Numbered from the stretch's first letter, positions 1-8,849 are shown. The stretch is DNA of 64,000 nucleotides from G963677085 sp963677085 (GCA_963677085.2 CAXXFH010000004.1:3224001-3288000); one strand, 5' to 3'. Notes: generated by a model from the sequence alone, not told the origin. Numbers and translations: made by a program.

Positions 1-90
1 CAGACAATCGGGGAGATCTCGCAGCGAATCACGGGCTTCGTCGATGAAGCCTTCCAAGGTTTCGCGATAGTCCACATCATGGGAGATCAT
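1..90 (-). CDS. N-terminal fragment of an unrecognised protein, cut by the window edge
   Basis: An ATG at position 90 opens a minus-strand frame with no stop for 30 codons to the edge. It begins MISHDVDYRETLEGF and continues with an acidic helix-like stretch. The start overlaps the last 14 bases of the response-regulator gene, and a weak GAGG lies about 9 bases upstream. This is the arrangement of a translationally coupled partner. The stretch could open a histidine-phosphotransfer or other signalling domain, but 30 residues do not identify a family. The assignment as a gene rests on the coupling and the open frame. Confidence 0.45.
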   Translation of the reverse strand, partial: MISHDVDYRETLEGFIDEARDSLRDLPDCL

Positions 91-607
91 GGGAAGGCGC
101 CTCGGGTATGCGTTCTCTTGCGGTGTCGGACAGCCACGGTAGCGAGACGGAATCCTGGGTTGGTGCCGGCGGGCTGTCGCTCGACGAGCGTTTTTGCTGA
201 GACACGTAGTCGATGGCCAGCCACCATTGGTCGATCTTCCAGAACACGGCTTCGATCGTCTGACACAGCGGCCCGAAGTCGGTAATCGGCTTGAAGAAGC
301 AGAATTCGGCTCCCCATCGGTACGAACGCAGCGCCGTCTGCATCGATACCAAACCTGTTAGAATGATCACCTGCGTGCCGCCATCGACCGACTTGATCTT
401 CCGCAGCAAGTCGAGGCCGTTGATTCTCGGCATGTCGATATCTAAGATCACCAGTCGATGCTGCGACTTGCCGAGCGTTTCCATTACAGCTTCCGGATCG
501 TTGAGGCTGGTTACCTCGTAGCCGGCCTTGCACAAATGATGCGCCACGAATCGGGTGATCTGTGGGTCGTCATCAACGTGCAAAATGGTTTTCTTGTAGT
601 GGCCCAC
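77..607 (-). CDS. Receiver-domain response regulator
   Basis: This is a single-domain response regulator of 176 residues. It has the acidic pocket D12-D14, the phospho-acceptor D56 in LVILDIDMP, the switch threonine T84 in IILTG and the conserved lysine K106 in FFKP. These are the landmarks of a CheY-type receiver (residues about 6-125). The last 50 residues are polar and show no output domain. The open frame extends upstream to position 757, but I place the start at GTG 607 because GAGGAA sits 6 bases before it and the upstream residues look like non-coding translation. The overlapping downstream frame is probably its signalling partner. A phosphorylation-dependent protein-protein role is inferred, since no DNA-binding domain is seen. 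Confidence 0.85.
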   Translation of the reverse strand: MGHYKKTILHVDDDPQITRFVAHHLCKAGYEVTSLNDPEAVMETLGKSQHRLVILDIDMPRINGLDLLRKIKSVDGGTQVIILTGLVSMQTALRSYRWGAEFCFFKPITDFGPLCQTIEAVFWKIDQWWLAIDYVSQQKRSSSDSPPAPTQDSVSLPWLSDTARERIPEAPSHDLP

Positions 608-1114
608 GATTGATTCCTCGGTAGTGACAGGCGGCAAAAACGCCACGGGTTGATGGCGGCATTTCCATTGAACGGTTGGCCACGATCCAGCGCCCTGCAA
701 TCGGGCTGCCGTCGGACGCCGTTCGTTACTCCCCGGCAAGAGGCGGTCGGATCGCATCTCTGGCGGTGAGCAGGTGTGGTTTCCCTAAGAAAACGCAAGT
801 GGCAATACGCCGCACAAAAAACCGGACCGTGCGGGTATTCGCCCAAAAAATGCCCCGTCTGGTTTGAAAACGGTCCCTTCGGTTTTCTCGGCAAGAAAGA
901 TGCTCCAGCTATCGACTGGTCCCGCAAAGAAGGTGGTCTGTTCCAGAAAAACGGGTGGAAGATATCGATTGATTCACTCGTTCGGGCAAGAAACGCACGG
1001 CCGACCGACTAAGGCAACCCGCGAGGCGACAAATGAATTGCTTCTCGGCGATGGAACTTGCTCATGCAAGCAATCACAGAACTAAATGGCAAAATTCCCG
1101 GCAGCTCTTCGGTT

Positions 1115-1220
1115 CTTATAGGGTCCCGTACGGCAAATGAGCCAGGCCGATCAACGGAAAGCCGGCGGATGGCAGTATATCCGTTTGCACCATGGCTCAT
1201 TTTCAATGCAAAGATCAACA
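1115..1220 (+). repeat. Structured repeat, copy A
   Basis: This is the first of two direct copies that are close to 90 percent identical by eye. The core is bounded by a perfect 9-base inverted repeat, AAATGAGCC at 1136-1144 against GGCTCATTT at about 1194-1202. A smaller internal GGC/GCC stem lies inside. It is followed by an A-rich tail (GCAAAGATCA). The boundary stem is identical in copy B while the interior differs, which suggests a folded RNA or protein-binding element rather than coding sequence. I could not match it to a known riboswitch class. Confidence 0.6.
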
Positions 1221-1630
1221 ATTGTTTCGGCGGCGATTGAGATTATTGATATTCGCAAAAGTAGTGAATTGGCCACGCAGGCGATTTTCCCGTAATTGAA
1301 GGGCTCCCGTTGGTCGCCCTCGTCTCACCACTTACGCGACACTCAATAACTACGACCAACGCACGGTCATAGCCAGAGAGCGGAAGTCGAACAGCGAGAG
1401 CCCATTTCCCGGCTTTCAGTTTTCGTAAACGAACGTTTTCGATGCAGGCCAATACGCATCTTCGCAGAGATTCCAATATTCGGACCTACAAATTGTTCGC
1501 TCTACAGGTGTCTGTCATTGGCTGGCAAATAGTTGCGGACAGGGCGGTCTTCCGTGCCGCGCCGTTTCATTGCCTACCGTTTCCCTCTCGTCTTCAGCAT
1601 GTCTCTCGCTATAATGCCGACAGACTTGAC

Positions 1631-1735
1631 CTTATGGGGTCTTGCACGGTAAATGAGCCAGGCCGACCAACGGGAGGCCGGTGATGGCAGCATATCCGTT
1701 TGCACCGTGGCTCATTTTCAAAGCAAAGATCAATA
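1631..1735 (+). repeat. Structured repeat, copy B, in the leader of the phosphorylase gene
   Basis: This is the second copy. It ends 22 bases before the ATG of the GH13 phosphorylase, so it would lie in that gene's 5' leader if transcribed from upstream. The AAATGAGCC / GGCTCATTT boundary stem is conserved. The internal stem here is GGCC / GGCC, where copy A has GGC / GCC. One base is deleted relative to copy A (GCGG becomes GTG). A leader regulatory RNA is possible, and so is an inert dispersed repeat. Confidence 0.6.
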
Positions 1736-1757
1736 AGCCAACCCACGAGCCCGCGCC

Positions 1758-3557
1758 ATGTTCGACCCATCGACGAAAGACCGAATACGAAGACGCTTGG
1801 CCCTGTTGTATGCCGATCGGGCCGATGAGTGTCTCGATCATTTAGAGGTCTTGGCCGAGCGTTACGCCCCTGCGCTGGCCGCAGCGTTCCCCAGCCATGC
1901 CCAGACGACCACCTGGGATCAGCGCGATACGGTGTTAATCACTTACGGCGACCAGGTTCAGCGCGACGGCCTTTCGCCGTTACGCGCACAACGTGAATTC
2001 CTGGCCGACGCCGGTCTGAAAGATCTGCTGCGTACGGTCCACATCCTGCCGTTTTTTCCCTACTCGTCGGACGACGGTTTCTCGGTGATCGACTATCGTC
2101 AAGTCGATCCGGCCGTGGGCGATTGGTCCGACGTAGTCGCGCTCGGCGAAGACTATCGCCTGATGTTCGACTTGGTGCTCAACCACGTTTCTCGGGCGAG
2201 CCATTGGTTTTTCGACTTTACCGCAGGCAAGCACCCGTATACCGAGTTTTTCATCGACGTCGATCCGCAGACCGATCTGTCGATGGTCACCCGACCGCGG
2301 AGCCACCCGTTGCTTGCGCCGGTGGAAACGAGTTGGGGAACGAGGCATCTTTGGGCAACGTTCAGCCACGACCAGCTCGACCTGAACTTCGCCGAACCGG
2401 ACGTGCTGCTGGAAATGTTCGACATTCTACTGTTCTACCTGCAACAGGGTGCGAGGATCGTGCGATTGGACGCCATCGCGTACCTGTGGAAAGAGATCGG
2501 CACGAGCTGCATCCATCGGCCGCAGACGCACGCCGTGGTCAAGTTGATACGCGACTTGGTCGACGTCGTGGCCCCGGGTTGCATCCTGTTGACTGAAACC
2601 AACGTACCCCACGCCGAAAACTACAGCTACTTCGGCGACGGCGACGAAGCCCAGATGGTCTACCAGTTCAGCCTGGCACCGCTGCTGTTGGAGGCCATTC
2701 TCTCGGGCGACGCCACGTTGTTGGCCGGTTGGCTTCGCGACCTGGAGCCTACGCCGCCGGGCACAACGGTGCTGAACTTCACGGCCTCGCACGACGGAAT
2801 CGGCGTGCGACCGTTGGAAGGTATTATGCCGCCCGAACGATTCGAACGATTGCTCGTGGCCGTCAAAGATCGCAACGGCCGGGTGAGCATGAAACGCAAT
2901 CCCGACGGCAGCGAAAGCCCGTACGAGTTGAACATCACGTACTTCTCGGCTTTGCAGCCTGACGAGTACAATCCCGACAAAGCGGAACACGTCCAGCGCC
3001 ACGTCGACCGGTTTCTGGCCAGCCAAGCGATCATGCTGTCGCTGAAAGGCATTCCGGGCATCTACTTTCACAGCCTAATGGGTACACCAAACGACTTGGG
3101 CGGCGTGCAACAGACAGGCCGCGCCCGATCGATCAACCGCCGTAAGTTCCAACGAACCGAACTCGACGCGTTGCTTTCTCCGGTTTATCCCGCATCGATA
3201 AGCACAAATGCAACGGCTCGCGGCGCGATCGTGGGAGGTGAAAGCGTCGGGGCGCAGGCAAAGGTACTCGACGGTTTCCGTCATTTGCTGGCAGTGCGGA
3301 TCTCCCAGCCAGCGTTTCACCCCGATGGGGCTCAAGAGGTCGTCGAACTTGGCGACCCGGCCCTGCTCGGCATTCTGCGCACCAGTCCGGACGGCCAGCA
3401 CCGCGTCTTGGTGACGGCCAATCTCGGCCCACAATTGCGCAATATCGACATGCTTGCCACCGTGGGCTGTGAGGCCGTGGGCGATCTACTCGACGTGGAA
3501 ACACCCATCGAGCCGGTAACGCTGCGTCCCTATCAGGTTGCTTGGTTGACGCTCTGA
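1758..3557 (+). CDS. GH13 subfamily 18 glucoside phosphorylase (sucrose / glucosylglycerate phosphorylase-like)
   Basis: This 599-residue cytoplasmic enzyme has no signal peptide. Alpha-amylase-fold motifs appear in order: DLVLNH (about 138-143), the nucleophile D238 in RLDAIAYLWK, the acid/base E280 in LLTETNVPH, and the transition-state Asp D346 in NFTASHDGIG. GH13_18 enzymes reversibly phosphorolyse alpha-glucosides, releasing glucose 1-phosphate. The TETNVPHAEN stretch and the length resemble the glucosylglycerate phosphorylase branch (E. coli YcjM type) more than classical sucrose phosphorylase, but the substrate cannot be settled by eye. The gene stands alone, so no neighbour names the pathway. 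ATG 1758 has only a weak upstream GAG. The structured repeat lies just before it. Confidence 0.85.
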   Translation: MFDPSTKDRIRRRLALLYADRADECLDHLEVLAERYAPALAAAFPSHAQTTTWDQRDTVLITYGDQVQRDGLSPLRAQREFLADAGLKDLLRTVHILPFFPYSSDDGFSVIDYRQVDPAVGDWSDVVALGEDYRLMFDLVLNHVSRASHWFFDFTAGKHPYTEFFIDVDPQTDLSMVTRPRSHPLLAPVETSWGTRHLWATFSHDQLDLNFAEPDVLLEMFDILLFYLQQGARIVRLDAIAYLWKEIGTSCIHRPQTHAVVKLIRDLVDVVAPGCILLTETNVPHAENYSYFGDGDEAQMVYQFSLAPLLLEAILSGDATLLAGWLRDLEPTPPGTTVLNFTASHDGIGVRPLEGIMPPERFERLLVAVKDRNGRVSMKRNPDGSESPYELNITYFSALQPDEYNPDKAEHVQRHVDRFLASQAIMLSLKGIPGIYFHSLMGTPNDLGGVQQTGRARSINRRKFQRTELDALLSPVYPASISTNATARGAIVGGESVGAQAKVLDGFRHLLAVRISQPAFHPDGAQEVVELGDPALLGILRTSPDGQHRVLVTANLGPQLRNIDMLATVGCEAVGDLLDVETPIEPVTLRPYQVAWLTL

Positions 3558-3744
3558 CGTGAGATTTGCAGGGTGCGAAGCCGCTAGCGCTAGGGGCTGT
3601 GCTGGGAACCAGGAAGTCGAATTGTCCTCCCCCCCTGCCCCTTTGACGGCCAGCCGGTACTATGTTAGAGTTTTACTCGCGGCCATTTCTGGCCTTCCAG
3701 GACTGTTGCTCTGGTCTTTTCACTCCATTCGCAGGGGATCTGCC

Positions 3745-4380
3745 ATGTCTTGCCGGAATTATCGTTGCTCGGCTATCTTGATTGCGCTTGCTCTGGTTGT
3801 TGGTGTGGGTTGTCAACGCGGTCCGTCGCGTGTCTATCCGCCAAGCATCGATGCAGGTGATGCCGGTAGCGGAGCCATGTCGCAATACGACAAGGATGGC
3901 GACGGTAAGGTTGCCGGCGATGAGCTTGCCAACTCGCCCGCCTTGGCATATGCCGTGGAAACGATCGACACCGACGGCGACCGCGCCGTGAGCGCCGCGG
4001 AAGTTGCCGCCCGGGTGAAGAAGTGGCAAGCCAGCCGCGTCGGCCGAATGGCGTTTAGCTGCACGGTGAAATTCCGTGGCAAACCGGTCGAAGGTGCAAC
4101 GGTGACGATCGAACCCGAGAAGTACCTCGGCGACGAAATTCAGGCCGCTACCGGCAAGACCGACGCCAACGGCATTGCCATGCTCAGCATTCCGGTCGAC
4201 CCCAACAATCCGGACGACGTGGCCGGCGTGCAATGTGGGCTGTATCTGGTGCGGATTTCCAAAGAGGTCAACGGACAAGAGACCGTGCCGCCGCAGTACA
4301 ACACCGAAACCACCTTGGGATGCGAAGTGGCCTTGGACTCGAAGGACATGGAGCAGGGGCTGGTCTTCGATCTGAAGTAG
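3745..4380 (+). CDS. EF-hand lipoprotein with a carboxypeptidase-regulatory-like domain
   Basis: This is a predicted lipoprotein of 211 residues. A hydrophobic signal (residues 9-22) ends in VGVGC with the lipidated cysteine at C23. Two EF-hand calcium loops follow, D49-E60 (DKDGDGKVAGDE) and D75-E86. Residues from about 100 carry a KFRGKPVEGATVTIEP segment typical of the Ig-like domain found in many planctomycete secreted proteins. I start at ATG 3745, in frame inside a longer open frame, because AGGGG lies 7 bases upstream and the signal peptide begins there. The protein is likely attached to the outer membrane or periplasm. No enzymatic function is visible. Confidence 0.8.
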   Translation: MSCRNYRCSAILIALALVVGVGCQRGPSRVYPPSIDAGDAGSGAMSQYDKDGDGKVAGDELANSPALAYAVETIDTDGDRAVSAAEVAARVKKWQASRVGRMAFSCTVKFRGKPVEGATVTIEPEKYLGDEIQAATGKTDANGIAMLSIPVDPNNPDDVAGVQCGLYLVRISKEVNGQETVPPQYNTETTLGCEVALDSKDMEQGLVFDLK

Positions 4381-4667
4381 TAAACCCCGGGCAAACTTAT
4401 TTGGTCCGGATTTCTCGCCACGGAGATCACGGAGTTGTTTGTAGAAAACATCTTTGCCCTCCCGTGGCTCCGTGGTTGAATCGGTTTTAAGAAATCCAGG
4501 TTGCGATCCCAACCGGGGCCGCGGCGCATTGCCGAGCGTCGTCGCACGCACGAAACGGGCAGCGTGAGTCGACGCCCGTGCTCGTTGTGGGAATGGCTCA
4601 CTGCAGAAAAAAACGGCTTGGCCACGTTTGTTGTGACCATGCCGTTTGCTACGCTTTTCAGAAATCC

Positions 4668-4703
4668 GATTTAGCCCGCCGTGTGTTCACGGCGTGCTAA
4701 ATC
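4668..4703. terminator. Hairpin between convergent genes, probable bidirectional terminator
   Basis: GATTTAGC and GCTAAATC pair, then CGCCGTG and CACGGCG pair around a TGTT loop. This gives a 15-pair stem with one C/T mismatch. It sits 12 bases beyond the end of the minus-strand DUF1080-ThuA gene and about 290 bases beyond the lipoprotein stop, and TTT follows on the plus side. The rest of the 4381-4715 gap has no gene. It contains the CACGGAG-type phrase (near 4420-4475) often seen as a dispersed remnant in planctomycete spacers. Confidence 0.65.
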
Positions 4704-4715
4704 TTTGCAGCCGCC

Positions 4716-6344
4716 CTACTTGTTCCACTCGTCGATCTGCTTCTGAATCTTCTCGGTCGAGAAGTTTTCGGGTTTCGGATAGTCCTGGTTCTCGAGCAGT
4801 TCGTCGACCGTGGGCGTCTTCGACGGTACGCCGCCCTCGGGAATGTCGATCTTGGCTACCCAGGCGATGCCGTTGAGCACCAGCGTGCGGAAGCTGTCGC
4901 AAGCCCAATTGTGGTGCCAATGACCGCCGGTGAAGCCGAAGCCCCGGCCGCCGTCTTCACGCGTGGCCACCCAGCCGAGGTGCTCGGGCATGCCCTTGCG
5001 GGCACGAACCGTCGGGTTGTTGCTATGCGGGCCGTCGGGACGCTCACGCGTGCTGTCGGGCGGGATGGCCGTGAGCACCGGCGTCACGTCCTTCATGCCA
5101 TCGCGGAACCGCATGTGGTAATACCACTCGTCGTTCATCGTAAAGGGCTTCACACCCTGAGTGACCGGATGCGCGGGAAATTCCTTGAACTCGCCGGTCC
5201 AGTGCGGGTTGACCGACCAGTCGATCTCGAAGTAGCCGCCCGTCCAATCGAGAAACTTATCGCCCGGCTCACCCTTAGTAATCTCCACACCGTAGTGCAA
5301 CAATGCCAAGCCGACGCCCTTTTTCATCAGCTTGTCGATTTCGGCCAGATGCGGCATCAATACGTGTCCGCCACCGCCGTCGCAGAATACGACAATCGCG
5401 TCGGCATCGTCCAATACGCTGGCGTCCTGGGGCCAACCTTCCTTGACGACCACCGTCTCCACGTTCGGCACGTTTTCTTGCAGACGCTTCGCCAGCAACA
5501 CGCAGCCCGCGTAATGCTCGTGGCCGTTGTAGCCATGGCTCTTGCGGCCAGCCAGGAAGACGATCTTCTTCTTGGCACCGGCTTCCGCCTGTTGTGCGGC
5601 CGGCTTGTTGAGTTCCTTGAGACGAATACTGCGGAACGCCACTTTCATCGGCGGACCGGCGTGTAGTTGCAGACCGAGGAGGCCGTCGAAACGGCGATCC
5701 GTCTTGTCATCGTCGACGCACTCGATCATCTGGTGTCCGTTGATCGAATGGGTAATCACGTTGCCCTTGGCCACCACGTGGTACTCGTTCCAGTCGCGCA
5801 GTTTGATGTACTTCAGCAGTTCGGCCGGATCGCCCACCTTGCCCACCACGCGGGGTTTGTGGTCGTCGCCGATGACCGTTTTGTCGCCGCGATGGGCCAG
5901 GATGCCGCGGAACTTCTCGCCGTACAGAATTCCGGCGTAGCGCTCGCCGTCGAAGATATCGGTTTGATAGCCGCCCAGCACCCATTTGCCCCACTTCTCG
6001 GGATTTTCGAAACTGCGGAACTGGATGCCCGAGTTGTGGTTGTACAGCTTGCACTCCACCTTCAGCTCGAAGTCGCCCGGCGTACCACCGCGCCAGACCA
6101 AAAAGGTATTGCCCTTAGTGGGCTTTTCCGGCGTGGTTTCGCCGACGATCATGCCGTCTTCCACACGCCAGAACTCTGGATTGCCGTCCCAGCCGTCGAG
6201 CGTTTTGCCGTCGAACAGCGAAACGTAGCCTTCGTCGTCGGCTGCCAGGACGGTCGACATCGGGAACGCCACGAGAGCGGCCATTGCGGCCACAACCGTA
6301 AGCGCCGACAGCCGCCGCAGAAATTGACTCGTCATCCAATTCAT
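4716..6344 (-). CDS. Secreted DUF1080 (3-keto-disaccharide hydrolase) and ThuA fusion protein
   Basis: The protein has 542 residues and a signal peptide (about 1-34, cleavage near VLA-AD). Residues about 38-246 form a DUF1080 (PF06439) beta-sandwich, recognised from YVSLFDGKTLDGW and the HNSGIQFRS segment. Residues about 260-520 form a ThuA-like domain (PF06283), with KKIVFLAGRKSHGYNGHEH, the glycine-rich FCDGGGGHV and the late GHWHHNW. DUF1080 proteins include hydrolases of 3-keto glycosides. ThuA proteins are class-I-glutaminase-like and associated with sugar utilisation. ATG 6344 is supported by AGGAG 6 bases upstream. It lies 33 bases downstream of the sulfatase in the same direction, so the two probably form a periplasmic polysaccharide-degradation operon. 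Confidence 0.85.
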   Translation of the reverse strand: MNWMTSQFLRRLSALTVVAAMAALVAFPMSTVLAADDEGYVSLFDGKTLDGWDGNPEFWRVEDGMIVGETTPEKPTKGNTFLVWRGGTPGDFELKVECKLYNHNSGIQFRSFENPEKWGKWVLGGYQTDIFDGERYAGILYGEKFRGILAHRGDKTVIGDDHKPRVVGKVGDPAELLKYIKLRDWNEYHVVAKGNVITHSINGHQMIECVDDDKTDRRFDGLLGLQLHAGPPMKVAFRSIRLKELNKPAAQQAEAGAKKKIVFLAGRKSHGYNGHEHYAGCVLLAKRLQENVPNVETVVVKEGWPQDASVLDDADAIVVFCDGGGGHVLMPHLAEIDKLMKKGVGLALLHYGVEITKGEPGDKFLDWTGGYFEIDWSVNPHWTGEFKEFPAHPVTQGVKPFTMNDEWYYHMRFRDGMKDVTPVLTAIPPDSTRERPDGPHSNNPTVRARKGMPEHLGWVATREDGGRGFGFTGGHWHHNWACDSFRTLVLNGIAWVAKIDIPEGGVPSKTPTVDELLENQDYPKPENFSTEKIQKQIDEWNK

Positions 6345-6377
6345 CGAGAATCTCCTTGAGGGGTGAAAACCTTGGTG

Positions 6378-7778
6378 TCACTCACCAATCATCTTTTCCA
6401 ACTGGCACTCGCCAGGCACCATCGCTTGCGTATGTTGTTCGGCAATGCGGCGAATTTCGGCCACTACTTCGGGATGTTGTTCGGCCACGTCGTATTGTTC
6501 GCCGGGATCGTGTCCCAAGTCGAACAACAACGGAACCTCATGGGTTTCGACCTTGCCGGGGCCGTATTCCGGTCGCGTGATGAAGTGGGCCTTGAACTGT
6601 CCGTGGCGCACGGCTTGGAGCTTGGTGCCGCGGTAGTAAAACATGGTCTGGCGAGGGCTATCGCCGCTACCCAACAGCACGGGCGAGAGGTCGTAGCCGT
6701 CGAGCACGCGATCTGCCGGCAGTTCGGCGCCGGCCAGTTTGGCGCAGGTTGGCAGCAGGTCGAGCGTGGCGCCCATTTGGCGGACCGTCCCGGGCTTGAT
6801 CTTGCCCGGCCACCAGAAGATGCCCGGCTCGCGCATGCCGCCCTCGAACGTACCGCCCTTGCCGCCACGCAACAGCCCGGCCGAACCGCCATGCTCGCGA
6901 TACACCAACCAAGGGCCGTTGTCGGAGCAGAAGAAGACCATCGTGCGGTCGTCGATCTTCAGGTCCTTGAGTGTTTCTACGATGCGACCGATGTCGGCGT
7001 CGATCTCTTCGACCACGTCGCCGTACAATCCTCGCAGGCTGCGGTTGCGAAACTCATCGCTACAGAACAACGGAACGTGCGGCAGGTTATGGGCTAGATA
7101 ACAGAAGAACGGCCGGTCTTTGTTTGCTTTGACAAACCGAATCGTCTCGTCGGTGTAGCGTCGGGTGATGGTCGTCTGGTCGGCCGGCCGCTCGACGATT
7201 TCTTCGTTGCGCATCAACGGAACATTGAAGTACTCGACCTTGGGATTGAAGGTCGCGATGCGTCCCATCTTGCGATACTCGGGCAGGCGATCCATGTCGT
7301 TCGAGTAGGGTATGCCAAAGTATGAATCGAAACCCTGGCTGGTGGGCAGGTACTGGGGTAGATGTCCCAAATGCCACTTGCCCACGGCCGCCGTGGCATA
7401 GCCGGCCGGCTTGAGCACCTCGGCGATGGTCACTTCAGTCGGCGGTAGCCCACCGGCCGACTCGGGAAACAGCACGCGGCGACGGTCGCTGCACATGCCG
7501 TTGCGGATCGGCAGTCGGCCGGACATCAGAGCCGCGCGGCTGGGCGTACAGACACAAGCCGCCGAGTAGAAGTTGGTCCATCGCTGGCCTTCGGCGGCCA
7601 GACGATCGAGGTTCGGCGTGGCGATCGTCGGATGCCCGTAGCAACTCAAATCGCCGTAGCCGAGGTCGTCGGCATAGATGATAATGATGTTCGGTTTGGT
7701 CTCGTCGGCTCTCGCGGACAAGGCAAACAAACTCAATAGGCCCATTGCAAGCGCAACAGTCGCAACGTGTGGCTTCAT
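6378..7778 (-). CDS. Secreted type I (formylglycine) sulfatase
   Basis: This arylsulfatase-family protein has 466 residues and a signal peptide of about 24 residues. PNIIIIYADDLGYGDLSCYG carries the metal-binding aspartates D37 and D38. The formylglycine motif is C77-T-P-S-R81, followed by AALMSGR as in S1-family sulfatases. FFCSDNG and GKGGTFEGGMREP are also typical. It would cleave sulfate esters from polysaccharides in the periplasm. The cysteine-type motif means it needs a formylglycine-generating or anSME-type maturase, and none is recognised in this window. The ATG is preceded by GGAG at good spacing. It is the first gene of a two-gene unit with the DUF1080-ThuA protein. Confidence 0.9.
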   Translation of the reverse strand: MKPHVATVALAMGLLSLFALSARADETKPNIIIIYADDLGYGDLSCYGHPTIATPNLDRLAAEGQRWTNFYSAACVCTPSRAALMSGRLPIRNGMCSDRRRVLFPESAGGLPPTEVTIAEVLKPAGYATAAVGKWHLGHLPQYLPTSQGFDSYFGIPYSNDMDRLPEYRKMGRIATFNPKVEYFNVPLMRNEEIVERPADQTTITRRYTDETIRFVKANKDRPFFCYLAHNLPHVPLFCSDEFRNRSLRGLYGDVVEEIDADIGRIVETLKDLKIDDRTMVFFCSDNGPWLVYREHGGSAGLLRGGKGGTFEGGMREPGIFWWPGKIKPGTVRQMGATLDLLPTCAKLAGAELPADRVLDGYDLSPVLLGSGDSPRQTMFYYRGTKLQAVRHGQFKAHFITRPEYGPGKVETHEVPLLFDLGHDPGEQYDVAEQHPEVVAEIRRIAEQHTQAMVPGECQLEKMIGE

Positions 7779-7892
7779 CGTCGGAGCTCCGTCACGGAAG
7801 GCGGGATGTGTAGTGGGGACAGTCCGTCAGTGTATCATACCCGAGCGGTGGGTGGCAACTTGACGGCCGATTATGCTAGGACGAACGGCGTA

Positions 7893-7951
7893 GGGTGCCA
7901 CTGGCTGCTCGTCAGCCAGTGTCGAGCACGGGCAAGCTGCCCGTGGCACCC
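7893..7951. repeat. Double-hairpin repeat downstream of the radical SAM gene
   Basis: Two perfect hairpins are nested between outer GGGTGCC and GGCACCC arms. The first pairs CACTGGCTG (7899-7907) with CAGCCAGTG (7913-7921). The second pairs CACGGGCA (7927-7934) with TGCCCGTG (7938-7945). The GGGTGCCACTGGC phrase is, from general knowledge, a common intergenic repeat in planctomycete genomes. Its position after a minus-strand stop allows a termination role. Confidence 0.65.
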
Positions 7952-7976
7952 ACGAATCGCGATAGTTGAGAAAGCG

Positions 7977-8849
7977 CTAGCCGTAGAACGTCGCCACCGG
8001 CAGGCCCGTTTGGCGGCGGACCAGTTCGCCGAGGGCGTCTACTTCGTCGTAGCTCAGCCGCGAGACGAAATCCTCGGCCGGCATGCGAACGACGGTGTGG
8101 ATCTGCACCAGCTTGATTTGCCCTCCGGCGTCGACGATTTCCCGCAGTCGCTGGCAATAGGCAAGCTGCTCTTCTTCGGAAGGCGGTTCGTCGGACAGCC
8201 GCATGAAGAGCGACTGGATGATGATCGGCCGGCGCCGAGCAACGGCCGTCAGATTGTCGATCACCTGCGGCAACGCAACGCGACTTCGGGCGACACGAGC
8301 GTAGTATGCCTCGGTGCCCGCGTCGAGTTTCCCCCAGATCTCGCCATTGGCCGTGTCCATGATTTCCAGCGCCTGTTGCACGTGGGGCAGGTGAAGCAGT
8401 GTGGCGTTGGTAATTAAAACCAGCTTCACATCGTCGAGACTATGCTGTCTTCGCACTTCGGCACAAACCTTGACCACCTCGTCGAACTGCCGGCAAAGGG
8501 TCGGCTCGCCATCGCCGCTGAAGGCAATGTCGTTGAGGCGGCGAAGGTTCGTCGGTGTCTCCTTGAACCGTGGGCCCTCGAAAAGCCGCTCGGAAACAAC
8601 CAGTTCGACGACTTCCTCAAGCTCCTCGCGCAGACGATCCAAATCGATCGCGCATGCTTCGCCCGGGCTGCCGCGATCTACTTGGCAATAGACGCAAGAA
8701 AAGTTGCACGCCTTGTCGGGGCTGATATTCACACCCACCGATACGCCGTGCGCCCGACGGCTGAGCACGGGATAAATGTAACGGTTGGTGCGGAAGTCGC
8801 GGCCGTGGGAGGCAAACAAGGAATGCTTTTTCTCAGGTGAATCGCTCAT
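7977..8849 (-). CDS. Radical SAM protein, COG0731-like
   Basis: The CxxxCxxC cluster of radical SAM enzymes is present as C48-N-F-S-C52-V-Y-C55, preceded by SVGVNISPDKA. A glycine-rich FSGDGEPTL follows, which is the usual SAM-contacting segment. The 290-residue length and motif spacing resemble the COG0731 group (Fe-S oxidoreductases related to TYW1). A 4Fe-4S cluster and SAM cleavage are expected. The substrate is unknown. The open frame reaches 8924, but I prefer ATG 8849 because the residues upstream of it look non-coding. Neither start has a clear ribosome binding site. Confidence 0.8.
   Translation of the reverse strand: MSDSPEKKHSLFASHGRDFRTNRYIYPVLSRRAHGVSVGVNISPDKACNFSCVYCQVDRGSPGEACAIDLDRLREELEEVVELVVSERLFEGPRFKETPTNLRRLNDIAFSGDGEPTLCRQFDEVVKVCAEVRRQHSLDDVKLVLITNATLLHLPHVQQALEIMDTANGEIWGKLDAGTEAYYARVARSRVALPQVIDNLTAVARRRPIIIQSLFMRLSDEPPSEEEQLAYCQRLREIVDAGGQIKLVQIHTVVRMPAEDFVSRLSYDEVDALGELVRRQTGLPVATFYG

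Larger units (their letters stand above)
608..1757. other. Non-coding region of 1.15 kb containing a duplicated element
   Basis: No convincing gene is visible between the response regulator and the phosphorylase gene. Short frames exist on both strands but lack ribosome binding sites and family motifs. The two minus-strand frames starting near 1221 and 1841 share their first residues only because both cross the repeated element. The notable content is the two copies of a roughly 105-base element at 1115-1220 and 1631-1735. The sequence between the copies is unrelated. Confidence 0.6.

Noticed and set aside
1115..1735. c-di-GMP or other known riboswitch
   Set aside because: The conserved core sequences of the known classes I can recall are absent, so only a generic structured element is reported.
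1009..1841. Two minus-strand frames sharing the start MLIFALKMSHGANGY
   Set aside because: The identity comes from the duplicated non-coding element. The frames diverge after the repeat and have no ribosome binding sites.
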